38,659 nucleotides of DNA from Gammaproteobacteria bacterium (lineage in GTDB: Bacteria; Pseudomonadota; Gammaproteobacteria; Pseudomonadales; Azotimanducaceae), in assembly GCA_007694905.1 (NCBI GenBank), contig REEU01000120.1, positions 1-38,659 of the forward strand, read 5' to 3'. Made by a program: the position numbers and the translations under genes. This document shows, in pieces, positions 17,215 through 25,211 of this stretch (its first letter is position 1; each line of letters begins with the position of its first letter). The notes beneath the pieces were generated by a model. That model was given only the letters and a program-made list of their open reading frames with translations. It ran no database searches and was not told where the DNA came from.

Positions 17215-18474
17215 TCAACCATTGACCACGGCGGCGAACACGGCGCTGCGCCGACGCGTGGAGGGCCAGCTGGCCAGATCCACTTCGTCACGGATGTCTG
17301 CACACACGGAAAGGATGCGATCGAGCGCTTCAGGGTTGAGTCCAGAGTTCACCGTGAAGCGAATCAACGACCGGTTCTTCGGTGTGGCCGGGGCACAGAA
17401 CACGGACCCGAAGACCCCGCGGGACTCAAGGGCATCACGCAAGCGGATGGTGCTGCGCTCATGGCCCGCTTCGAGACCGAGGATCTGGGACTTGGACAAC
17501 TCCAGGTTGTAGCCGAGGTCGGTCAGGCCGTTCCGCAAATGATCTGCGTTGGCGTGCAGCCGGCGACGGCGGTCGTCGGACGCTGCGATCACCCGCCGGG
17601 TGGCTTCCAGACCGGCAATTTCGGGGGGCAGCAGGCCGGAGGAGAAGATGGCGGGATTCGCCGTATACTTCAGGTACTCCGCGATGCGCGCCGAGCAGGC
17701 GACGATGCCGGCCCGACCCGCGAATGCCTTGGCCAGGCTGGCCGTGCGGAAGTGTACGCGCTGGGTCAGACCCCGCTCCACCACCAGCCCGCGACCTTCT
17801 GGACCATGGGTGCCGAGGGAGTGCGCTTCGTCCACCACGAGGACACAACCGTGACGTTCGCCGATCGCGACGATGTCGGCGAGCGGTGCCACGTTGCCGC
17901 TGGTGCTGTAGACCGAGTCGACGATGATCACACCCGGGCCATCGCGTCGAACCATTTTCTCGAGATGCTCCGGAGTGTTGTGTCGGAACGGGACGGCGCG
18001 CGCGCCGGCGGAGCGGATGCCCTCCCACAGCGAGGCGTGAGCGAACATGTCGATGTAGCAGGGAATCCCGGGACCCGCGATGGACTGCAGCAGGCCCGTA
18101 TTCACGGCCCATCCCGACTGGGAGAGCACCGTGGCTTCCGCCTCCATCCAATCGGCCATGGCCTGCTCGAAGCGGGACTGGGGGTTGTCTCCGTGCAGAA
18201 AAACGGCCGCCATGAGCATCGCATCGTCGTCGTCATGACCGCCGAGCGCGGCACGCTGGGCACCGATGATCTCAGGATGGCGAGCCATGCAGAGATAGTC
18301 ATTGCTGACCAGCCGTATGGCATCCGGGCCCGGCGTGCGCCCCACCATGATGTGGCCACCGTCCCAGGTTTCCTCTACGCGTTCCCTGTAATAACGATCA
18401 ACCTGCTGCCTGAGAAAATCCGGTTCCCCGACAGACCGGCGCGTCGGCACCGGCATCCGTGCAACTTTCGTCAT
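17215..18474 (-). CDS. cqsA: CqsA/LqsA-like alpha-hydroxyketone autoinducer synthase
   Basis: This 419-residue PLP enzyme belongs to the alpha-oxoamine synthase family. It matches the CqsA branch rather than BioF or Kbl along its length: SNDYLCMARHP (57-67), LSQSGWAVNTGLLQ (118-130), YIDMFAHASLWEGIR (140-154), VDSVYSTSGNVAPLAD (185-200), VDEAHSLGTHGPEGRG (214-229), TASLAKAFAGRAG with the PLP lysine K249, NPAIFSSGLLP, and ESRGVFGSVFCAPATPKN. CqsA condenses an aminobutyrate- or SAM-derived donor with fatty acyl-CoA to make CAI-1-type alpha-hydroxyketones; LqsA makes the Legionella signal LAI-1. The ATG at 18472-18474 has GGGGG upstream and is preferred to the TTG at 18486. An AmrZ-like palindrome is centred about 114 bp upstream. 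The hydroxylase gene follows directly. Confidence 0.93.
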   Translation of the reverse strand: MTKVARMPVPTRRSVGEPDFLRQQVDRYYRERVEETWDGGHIMVGRTPGPDAIRLVSNDYLCMARHPEIIGAQRAALGGHDDDDAMLMAAVFLHGDNPQSRFEQAMADWMEAEATVLSQSGWAVNTGLLQSIAGPGIPCYIDMFAHASLWEGIRSAGARAVPFRHNTPEHLEKMVRRDGPGVIIVDSVYSTSGNVAPLADIVAIGERHGCVLVVDEAHSLGTHGPEGRGLVVERGLTQRVHFRTASLAKAFAGRAGIVACSARIAEYLKYTANPAIFSSGLLPPEIAGLEATRRVIAASDDRRRRLHANADHLRNGLTDLGYNLELSKSQILGLEAGHERSTIRLRDALESRGVFGSVFCAPATPKNRSLIRFTVNSGLNPEALDRILSVCADIRDEVDLASWPSTRRRSAVFAAVVNG

Positions 18475-18578
18475 GAAAGCCCCCAAAATCTGGATGAATG
18501 GCGTAAGACAAGCGCTGAAAGGGCTTGCATCTTATAGGCCATGATGTTTACTACACTCGTCCAACACCGCAAAAGCAA

Positions 18579-18597
18579 TGGTGGCACAATGCCATCA
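18579..18597. promoter_or_regulatory. AmrZ-like operator in the cqsA / M18 aminopeptidase divergent promoter region
   Basis: TGGTGGCA-CAA-TGCCATCA has 7 of 8 matching arm positions and the TGGCA-N3-TGCCA core. Its left octamer is identical to that of the site upstream of amrZ. It is centred at 18588, about 114 bp from the cqsA ATG and 110 bp from the aminopeptidase ATG, so it could act on either gene. The intergenic gap is 18475-18697. Confidence 0.72.
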
Positions 18598-18697
18598 TCC
18601 GATCGGTTTGCGCCTTTCTGACGCCACTTTGGATCAACGACCACGCTGCCTCAGCGTATCGCCAGGTACCGGTTCGCGCTGAAAAAATCGAGGAATC

Positions 18698-20005
18698 ATG
18701 GACAAGACGAAGTTCACGCCGGGCCTGCTCGAGTTCCTCGACCGCTCGGTGACGCCGTTTCACGCAGTAGGCAATCTCGCACAGCGACTCGACGCGGCAG
18801 GCTTTCGCCGCCTGAACGAAGCGGACGACTGGACCCTCGGCGCCAACGAACGCGTCTATGTGGTGCGCAACGGTGGCTCCATCGTCGCCTTGCGCACCGG
18901 TTCGGACTGCGTGGGCCAGGGACTCCGCATCGTCGGCGCCCACACCGACAGCCCCTGCCTGCGGGTCAAGCCGCACCCCGAACTCACGGAACATGGCTGT
19001 CTGCGCCTCGGCGTCGAGGTTTACGGTGGCGTGCTGCTCAATCCCTGGTTCGACCGCGACCTGTCACTTGCCGGACGCGTCCACTATCGGAACGGCAAGG
19101 GTCGCATCCAATCGACGTTGATCGCGTTCGAACGTCCCATCGCCGTGATCCCTTCCCTGGCCATCCATCTCGACCGGGAAGCGAATCAGAGTCGCTCTGT
19201 GAATCCCCAGCGGGATCTGCCACCACTGCTCGCGACCATCGCCACGAACGCGGATCGCCCCGACTTCCGCTCGCTGCTCGCGGCATGCATCACCGAGCAG
19301 CAGCCCGGGACCGACGTGGCCACCGTGCTCGATTTCGAACTGTCCTTTCACGACACCCAGCCCGCCGCCCTCACCGGGCTCGACGGACAGTTCATCTCCA
19401 GCGCGCGCCTTGACAATCTCGTCAGCTGCTTCTGCGGCCTTGAGGCCCTGCTCGAATCCGCCCAGGACGTTCCGGCAGTGCTCGTGTGCAACGATCACGA
19501 GGAAGTGGGCAGCGCATCGAGTTCAGGTGCCGCAGGACCGTTCCTCCTGTCCGTACTCGAGCGCCTGAGCGGGGCCGGCGAGCCGCTGCGCCGGATGCTC
19601 GCACGGTCCATGCTGATCTCTGCGGACAATGCCCACGCGCTGCACCCCAACTTCGCCGACCGTCACGACGGCAATCACGGCCCGCGACTGAACGGCGGAC
19701 CCGTGATCAAGGTGAATGCGAACCAGCGCTACGCGTCGAACAGCGCCACCCAGGCACTGTTCAGGCATCTGGCCACCGAACTCGACCTGCCGGTACAGAG
19801 CTTCGTGGTGCGCACGGACATGGCCTGCGGCAGCACCATCGGCCCCATCACGGCCAGCGCGCTCGGCGTGCGTACGCTGGACGTCGGCGTGCCACAGCTG
19901 GCGATGCATTCCGTGCGTGAGCTGTGCGGCAGCGACGATCCGCTGACGCTGACACGGATTCTCGCGAACTTTCAGTCCCTCGCGGTGCTGCCGGAACTCG
20001 ACTGA
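18698..20005 (+). CDS. apeB: M18-family aminopeptidase
   Basis: This 435-residue cytoplasmic zinc metallopeptidase belongs to the aspartyl-aminopeptidase group and removes N-terminal residues from peptides. Family motifs are [13 protein letters not shown] near 80-92 (metal ligands H82 and D84), [44 protein letters not shown] near 263-278, and [23 protein letters not shown]. The closing segment [13 protein letters not shown]-like ([17 protein letters not shown]) is also conserved. The ATG at 18698 has GAGGAATC just upstream. It is divergent from cqsA and shares a 223-bp promoter region containing an AmrZ-like palindrome. It converges on the transporter gene at 20025 with a 19-bp gap and no evident terminator. 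Confidence 0.94.
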   Translation: MDKTKFTPGLLEFLDRSVTPFHAVGNLAQRLDAAGFRRLNEADDWTLGANERVYVVRNGGSIVALRTGSDCVGQGLRIVGAHTDSPCLRVKPHPELTEHGCLRLGVEVYGGVLLNPWFDRDLSLAGRVHYRNGKGRIQSTLIAFERPIAVIPSLAIHLDREANQSRSVNPQRDLPPLLATIATNADRPDFRSLLAACITEQQPGTDVATVLDFELSFHDTQPAALTGLDGQFISSARLDNLVSCFCGLEALLESAQDVPAVLVCNDHEEVGSASSSGAAGPFLLSVLERLSGAGEPLRRMLARSMLISADNAHALHPNFADRHDGNHGPRLNGGPVIKVNANQRYASNSATQALFRHLATELDLPVQSFVVRTDMACGSTIGPITASALGVRTLDVGVPQLAMHSVRELCGSDDPLTLTRILANFQSLAVLPELD

Positions 20006-20024
20006 ATCCAAACGAGTGCGACGG

Positions 20025-21497
20025 TCAGGAATTCGCCTGGCGCAGGTGTGCGGGAATCAGCCGCCGCTCGAGCAGCTCGAACAGCAGCTCGGTGGCGATG
20101 GCGAGCAGTGCCGCTGGAATCGCGCCCTGCAGAATGAGATTGGGGTCGTTCAGGGCGAGCCCGGTGACGATGGGCTGGCCGAGCCCGCCGGCACCGACGA
20201 ACGCGGCGAGCGTTGCCGTCCCGATGCTGATGACGGCAGCCGTTCGAATGCCCGCGAGCACGTTCGGGAGCGCCAGCGGCAGCAGCAGATGCCGCACCTG
20301 CTGCCAGGGTGTGAGGCCCATGCCGACAGCGATGCGCCGCAGGGTGGGATCGACGCTGCCAAGCGCGGTGACGGTGGCACGCAGAATCGGCAGCAGGGAG
20401 TAGAGGAACAGCGCCACCACCGCAGGGACGAGACCGATCCCGAACAGCGGAATCATGAGTGCGAGCAGGGCAATCGAAGGAATCGTCTGCAGCAGACCGG
20501 CTGCGTAGAGCACGCTGCGGGACGCCCGCGCGGATCGATGCACGACAATACCAAGCGGTAATCCGAGCAGCACGGCAAGGCCCAACGCGATGGACGTGAG
20601 CTGCAGGTGGCGGATCAGGTTCGCCAGCATCTCCGAACGCCAGGTCACGGCCGCACGCGGACTCGCAGCAAAGCCCTCCTCCGCCAGGTAATCCGCAGCC
20701 ACAGCGGCGAAGGAGCGGTTGCCGATGACCACTTCCGCATTCAGCCGGCGCATCCGCTCCGCGTCGATGCGTCCTTCGAGGCTGCCGATCACGGCAGCAG
20801 CCGCATGCGGAAAGTCACTGCGGACCAGGGGCAGCGCCGCGTAGCGCGGGAAGAAATCGAGGTCATCGGCGAGGATCGCAAAGCCGTAGCGTTCCAGGTC
20901 GCCGTCGGTGGAGTAGGCATCGGTGACGTCGATGCGTCCGCGCACCATGGCCTGATAGGCCAGGCCGTGCTCGATGCCCACCGGATCCTGCTCCAAGCCA
21001 TAACGCTCACGCAGACCCGGCCATCCGTCCTGACGACGCAGAAACTCGTGGCTGAACGCGATGCGGAGTCGCGGATGCCCGCGCAGATCGCTTATCCGCT
21101 CCACGCCGAGGGCCTGCGCCCGATCCCCAGCGAGCACCAGTGCGTAGGTGTTGTCGAAGCCGAGTTCCGGCAGCGGCAGCAGCCCGAGCTCGGCCAGGGG
21201 CTCCACGAGGGCGCTCCGTTCCGGCGCCACCGCTGCATCGAGAATGACCTCGGTGATGGTGCCGGTGTACTCCACGTAAACGTCGATTTCACCGCTTCGC
21301 AGCGCCTCGTAGCAGATCAGCGTGCCGCCGAGTCCGAACCGGCGCTGAACCTCGAAACCCTCGCCCTCGAGCCGTTGCGCGACGATCTCGCCGAGCACGT
21401 AGGACTCGGTGAAATTCTTGCTTCCCACCACGATGGCACGTTCCGCGAGCGCGGGCGCGCTGAGCAGCAGTGCCACGATCCACGCAGCCAGCCTCAT
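20025..21497 (-). CDS. Fused substrate-binding protein and permease of an OpuC-type ABC importer
   Basis: This protein has 490 residues. A signal peptide (about 1-18, ending APALA) leads into an osmoprotectant-type binding domain at about 20-280 (VGSKNFTESYVLGEIVAQ, GSLRSGEIDVYVEYTGT-like, AYSTDGDLERYGF). The C-terminal part (about 290-490) is the membrane permease with about five helices and the ATPase-docking loop GLTPWQQVRHLLLPLALPN. Binding proteins of this type take glycine betaine, choline, carnitine or, in EgtU, ergothioneine, so the ligand is not fixed by sequence. The order here (binding domain first) is the reverse of EgtU. The ATG at 21495-21497 overlaps the ATPase stop codon by 4 bp. 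Confidence 0.92.
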   Translation of the reverse strand: MRLAAWIVALLLSAPALAERAIVVGSKNFTESYVLGEIVAQRLEGEGFEVQRRFGLGGTLICYEALRSGEIDVYVEYTGTITEVILDAAVAPERSALVEPLAELGLLPLPELGFDNTYALVLAGDRAQALGVERISDLRGHPRLRIAFSHEFLRRQDGWPGLRERYGLEQDPVGIEHGLAYQAMVRGRIDVTDAYSTDGDLERYGFAILADDLDFFPRYAALPLVRSDFPHAAAAVIGSLEGRIDAERMRRLNAEVVIGNRSFAAVAADYLAEEGFAASPRAAVTWRSEMLANLIRHLQLTSIALGLAVLLGLPLGIVVHRSARASRSVLYAAGLLQTIPSIALLALMIPLFGIGLVPAVVALFLYSLLPILRATVTALGSVDPTLRRIAVGMGLTPWQQVRHLLLPLALPNVLAGIRTAAVISIGTATLAAFVGAGGLGQPIVTGLALNDPNLILQGAIPAALLAIATELLFELLERRLIPAHLRQANS

Positions 21498-22228
21498 CCG
21501 AGCTGACTCCGGAACAACCGCTCGATCCAGGCATCCGCAGGGGCGGCGATGACTTCGTCGCAGGGTCCGGCCTGGGCGACGCTGCCGTTGCGCAGGATCA
21601 CCAGATCACTGGCCAGCTTCACCGCCTCACGCAGATCGTGGGTCACCAGCACCACGGTTACCGGTTCCGACGCGGCCAGGCGTTCGAAGTGCGCGTGGAT
21701 GCCGACGCGGGTGATGGGGTCCACCGCGGAGAACGGCTCGTCGAGCAGCAGCAGAGGCGGCTCCAGCATCATGGCCCGGCACAGACTGGCGCGCTGCTGC
21801 TGACCGCCGCTGAGTTCGTGGGGATAGCGATGCGCCAGCTCCGGGGCGAGCTCCATCAGCTCGAGCAGATGGCCGAGACGCGTCGCCATGCGCTCTGAAG
21901 ACCAGCCGAGCAGGCGCGCGAGCAGGGTGACGTTGGCCGTAAGATCGAGATGGGGAAACAGGGCCGAGCCCTGCACTGCGTAACCGATGCGCCGCCGCAG
22001 GGCGAGCAGATCCACGGCCTCGAGATCGCTACCGAGCACCTCCACGATGCCGGCATCTGCCCGCACCAGGCCATTGATGAGCTGCAGCAGCGTGGACTTG
22101 CCGCTGCCGCTCTCGCCGACAATGGCGGTGGTCCGTTCGGCCGCAAGTTCGAGGTCGACCTGCCGCAGCACTTCCGCGCTGCCGTAGCGTTTCGTGACTC
22201 CGGCGAAGCGCACCGCCGCTGTGGTCAT
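21494..22228 (-). CDS. ABC importer ATP-binding protein, OpuCA/ProV-like
   Basis: This protein has 244 residues. Walker A is GESGSGKS at 38-45, the Q-loop is in GYAVQGSALFPHLDLTANV (about 82-100), the signature LSGGQ is at 139-143, Walker B LLLLDEP at 158-164, and the switch histidine is H197. The sequence AVQGSALFPHLDLTANV is typical of quaternary-amine (OpuC/ProV-like) uptake ATPases. There is no CBS domain at the C-terminus, unlike the osmosensing OpuA/OpuC ATPases. The ATG at 22226-22228 overlaps the sbcB stop (ATGA), and the gene in turn overlaps the fused permease gene by 4 bp. The three genes probably form one transcript. Confidence 0.93.
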   Translation of the reverse strand: MTTAAVRFAGVTKRYGSAEVLRQVDLELAAERTTAIVGESGSGKSTLLQLINGLVRADAGIVEVLGSDLEAVDLLALRRRIGYAVQGSALFPHLDLTANVTLLARLLGWSSERMATRLGHLLELMELAPELAHRYPHELSGGQQQRASLCRAMMLEPPLLLLDEPFSAVDPITRVGIHAHFERLAASEPVTVVLVTHDLREAVKLASDLVILRNGSVAQAGPCDEVIAAPADAWIERLFRSQLG

Positions 22229-23655
22229 GCTTCGGCACCGTCCACGGCACCCAGCTGAGCCGCGCAGTGGTCGAGCCAGGCCTCGAGCTCTGAGAGGATG
22301 GCCGCATCCGCGCCCTCGCCGGCCAGCGAACGGAGACGGGCGCGGGCGGTGTCGAGATCCGCCATGCCGTCGCGACCATGGAGCAACCGATCGCTGAGGT
22401 GGGCCTGCCAGCGCGCGCGCCCGTCGGCATCGAGGGCGTCCGGATGCCGTCGCGCCAGGTAGCGGAACAGGAGCTCCTGGGCACGCTCGTCCTGCAGCGG
22501 CGGTGGCTGCATGAGATCCGCCACCTTGGCGCCGGCGAGCTCATTCAGCGTCCGCCGGTCCGCATCCGGCAGGAACCCGTCATAGAGCGCGCCGTCCACA
22601 TCCGCGACGCCGGGCCGCTGCCTGATCCCGTAGGCGTCCCGCACCCGGCGCTCGAGGCCAGGCACCTCGCGCAGCCAGGCAAGCCGTTCCAGGGCTGCCT
22701 CGACATCAAGCCCGAGGCGTTCGGAGTCAGCGTCCTGCAGCACGCCAAGCGGCGCGACGGCAGGGAGCTTGTTGAGCGCGATCTCATGCAGCGGTATGGG
22801 GGGCGCACCGTTGCGCTCTGCAGCCGGCTTGAACAGTGCCGCCGCCAGGGCCTGCGCGTCGAGCTCCGCGAGTGGTGCCAGGTTGGCACCGAGATCCGCG
22901 AGGATCACCGCATTGCGATTCACCGGGTGCGTGGCCACCGGTGTCACCAGCGCCACCCGCTGGGACGCAGCCGCATGCCTGGCAGACACATGGAGCAGTG
23001 CCTGACGCAGCGGCCGGCCGACGATGGTCGCCACCTGCTGCTTGCTGCGCAGGGACAGGTGGTAATCGAACAGCTTGGGCTGGGCTCGCCGCAGGGCCTG
23101 GGCGAGACCCAGCGTCGCGAGCACGTCCGAGGTGGCGTCGTGGGCCCGCTCCTGGGCAATGTCGTTGGCGCGGGCGAGATCCTCGAGGCGGAAGCTGATG
23201 CGATCGTCGACGCGGGGCCAGACCATGCCCTCGGGCCGCAGCGCAGCCGCCATCCGCGCCAGATCGATGACGTCCCAGCGGGAGTTGCCGCCCTGCCATT
23301 CCCGGGCGTACGGGTCGCGCAGGTTGCGCCAGAAGCCGTAACGGACGAACTCGTCGTCGAAGCGGAGATTGTTGAAGCCGGCCACGCAGGTCCGGGGGCG
23401 CCCGAACTCGGCGGCGATGCGCTGGAACAGCGCGCTCTCATCGATGCCATGGGCGACCCGCTGCGGCGTCAGGCCGGTGATCAGGCAGGCCTCCGGCTCG
23501 GGAATCACCTCCGGGTCGAGACGGACGTCGATGCTCACGGGTTCGCCGACGGGCTCGAGGTCGGCATTCGTGCGGATGCCCGCGAACTGGAGAATCCGGT
23601 GCCAGCGGGGATCGCGGCCGCTGGTCTCGAGATCGTAGAAGAAGAACGTATGCAT
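22225..23655 (-). CDS. sbcB: Exodeoxyribonuclease I
   Basis: This 476-residue single-strand-specific 3'-5' exonuclease is used in recombination and mismatch repair; the E. coli enzyme has about the same length. The DEDD exonuclease motif I is FFYDLETSGRDP (D8, E10). FAGIRTN, GFNNLRFDDEFVRYGFWRNL and the AHDATSDVLATLGLA motif III with its histidine and aspartate follow. The C-terminal half contains the ExoI-specific domains (LNELAGAKVADLM, LLFRYLARRHPDAL). The frame is open to 23838, but the ATG at 23653-23655 matches the family N-terminus (MHTFFFYDLETSG). It is the first gene of a run with the OpuC-type transporter, linked by a 4-bp overlap; no functional link is evident. Confidence 0.96.
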   Translation of the reverse strand: MHTFFFYDLETSGRDPRWHRILQFAGIRTNADLEPVGEPVSIDVRLDPEVIPEPEACLITGLTPQRVAHGIDESALFQRIAAEFGRPRTCVAGFNNLRFDDEFVRYGFWRNLRDPYAREWQGGNSRWDVIDLARMAAALRPEGMVWPRVDDRISFRLEDLARANDIAQERAHDATSDVLATLGLAQALRRAQPKLFDYHLSLRSKQQVATIVGRPLRQALLHVSARHAAASQRVALVTPVATHPVNRNAVILADLGANLAPLAELDAQALAAALFKPAAERNGAPPIPLHEIALNKLPAVAPLGVLQDADSERLGLDVEAALERLAWLREVPGLERRVRDAYGIRQRPGVADVDGALYDGFLPDADRRTLNELAGAKVADLMQPPPLQDERAQELLFRYLARRHPDALDADGRARWQAHLSDRLLHGRDGMADLDTARARLRSLAGEGADAAILSELEAWLDHCAAQLGAVDGAEA

Positions 23656-23843
23656 GACCGGCGCCGACACGAGCCCAGGCAGGCTCTGAACGGGGCTCAC
23701 CTTGCATTCCGCAAGGGCGGTTGGCAACCTGCGCAGGCTTCCGGGTCGCGTCCGCACGCCGCACCGGAGCCTTACCGGCGCCGAGCCGCGACCTGGAGTG
23801 ATCGATTCCCTTGGCGGATCCGGACGCTGCCCCCACAACCCTG

Positions 23844-25211
23844 ATGCGCTCCCTGGCCATGGCCGGCGGCCCCCTCGCGGGCCTCGTCGCAGCCCTGGCC
23901 ATGCAGGCGGCCGGTTGGCCCATGGACGCCACCCTCGCCGTGGGCATCACCACACTGGTGGTGATCTGGTGGGTGTTCGAGCCGATTCCCATCCCGGCCA
24001 CTTCGCTGCTGCCCCTGGCCCTGCTGCCGGCGCTGGGCGTCCTGCCCCAGCGCACCGTGGCGGAGTCCTACGGCAGCCCGCTGATCCTGCTCCTGCTCGG
24101 CGGCTTCATTCTGTCCACGGCCATGGAAAAGAGCGGTGCCCATCGCCGGGTGGCGCTGACCATGGTGACCCTGTTCGGCGGTTCCAGCGGACGCCGCCTG
24201 GTGTTCGGCTTCATGAGCGCGGCCGCCGTGCTGTCCATGTGGATCTCCAACACCGCCACCACGCTCATGCTGCTGCCGGTGGCACTCGCGGTGCTGGAGC
24301 GCAGCCGTGACCGCAACCTGGCCACGCCGCTGCTGCTGGGGATCGCCTTCGCCGCCAGCCTGGGCGGCATCGGCACGCCCATCGGCACGCCGCCGAATCT
24401 GATCTTCATGCAGATCTACCGGGAGTACACCGGCAACGAGATCAGCTTCCTGCGCTGGATGACCTGGGGGGTTCCGGTGGTGCTGGTGTTCCTGCCCCTG
24501 ATGGCCCTGTGGCTGACGCGGAACCTGGCGAAGAGCTCCCGCATCGAGGTTCCGGAAGTGGGGCTGTGGACCGCAGCGGAGGCTCGCGTGATGATCGTGT
24601 TCGGCTGCACCGCGCTGGCCTGGATCACGCGACAGGAGCCCTTCGGCGGCTGGAGCGCCTTGTTCGGCGTCCCCGGCGCCAGCGATGCCGCGGTGGCATT
24701 CGTCGCGGTGGTGGCCATGTTCCTGATTCCGGACGGCCGCGGGAGCCGCCTGCTGGACTGGGAAACCGCCGAGCGCATTCCCTGGGGCATGCTGCTGCTG
24801 TTTGCCGCGGGGATCACCATCGCCAGGGCGTTCGAAGCGACAGGCATCAGTGAAGCCCTTGGTGCCACCCTGTCCGGGATCGCCGACTGGCCGACGCTAC
24901 TGGTGATCGTGGCCATCTGTCTGCTCATCACATTCCTGACGGAAATGACCAGCAATACGGCCACCACGACCCTGATGATGCCGATCCTGGCAGCGGCTGC
25001 CCTGGGCGCGGGCATCGAGCCCATGCTGCTGATGGTTCCCGCCGCCATGAGCGCCAGCTGCGCCTTCATGATGCCGGTGGCGACGGCGCCGAATGCGATC
25101 ATGTTCGGAACCGGGCGCTTCACCACACGCACCATGGCCAGCGAGGGCTTCGCCCTGAATCTCACCGGCGCTGCGGTGATCTCGACGCTGGTCTATCTGC
25201 TGCTGTCCTGA
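23844..25211 (+). CDS. SLC13/DASS-family anion permease
   Basis: This polytopic inner-membrane protein has 455 residues from the ATG at 23844; a TTG at 23811 would add 11 residues and neither start has a strong ribosome-binding site. The duplicated DASS fold is marked by the substrate and sodium loops SNTATTLMLLPVALAV and GTPIGTPPNLIFMQIY in the first half, and by EMTSNTATTTLMMPIL and MPVATAPNAIMFGTG in the second. These are the SNT and P-N motifs of sodium-coupled dicarboxylate, citrate or sulfate transporters. The substrate cannot be chosen from sequence. The last 19 bp overlap the convergent lipoprotein gene. Confidence 0.92.
   Translation: MRSLAMAGGPLAGLVAALAMQAAGWPMDATLAVGITTLVVIWWVFEPIPIPATSLLPLALLPALGVLPQRTVAESYGSPLILLLLGGFILSTAMEKSGAHRRVALTMVTLFGGSSGRRLVFGFMSAAAVLSMWISNTATTLMLLPVALAVLERSRDRNLATPLLLGIAFAASLGGIGTPIGTPPNLIFMQIYREYTGNEISFLRWMTWGVPVVLVFLPLMALWLTRNLAKSSRIEVPEVGLWTAAEARVMIVFGCTALAWITRQEPFGGWSALFGVPGASDAAVAFVAVVAMFLIPDGRGSRLLDWETAERIPWGMLLLFAAGITIARAFEATGISEALGATLSGIADWPTLLVIVAICLLITFLTEMTSNTATTTLMMPILAAAALGAGIEPMLLMVPAAMSASCAFMMPVATAPNAIMFGTGRFTTRTMASEGFALNLTGAAVISTLVYLLLS

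Noticed and set aside
17215-18474. 8-amino-7-oxononanoate synthase (BioF) or glycine C-acetyltransferase (Kbl)
   Set aside because: Same superfamily, but the sequence follows CqsA through its specific segments (YIDMFAHASLWEG, GVFGSVFCAPATPKN), and no biotin or threonine genes adjoin.
22874-22890. GGTGCCA-GGT-TGGCACC palindrome as a fourth AmrZ-like site
   Set aside because: The half-sites are everted (TGCCA...TGGCA instead of TGGCA...TGCCA) and it lies inside the sbcB coding sequence.
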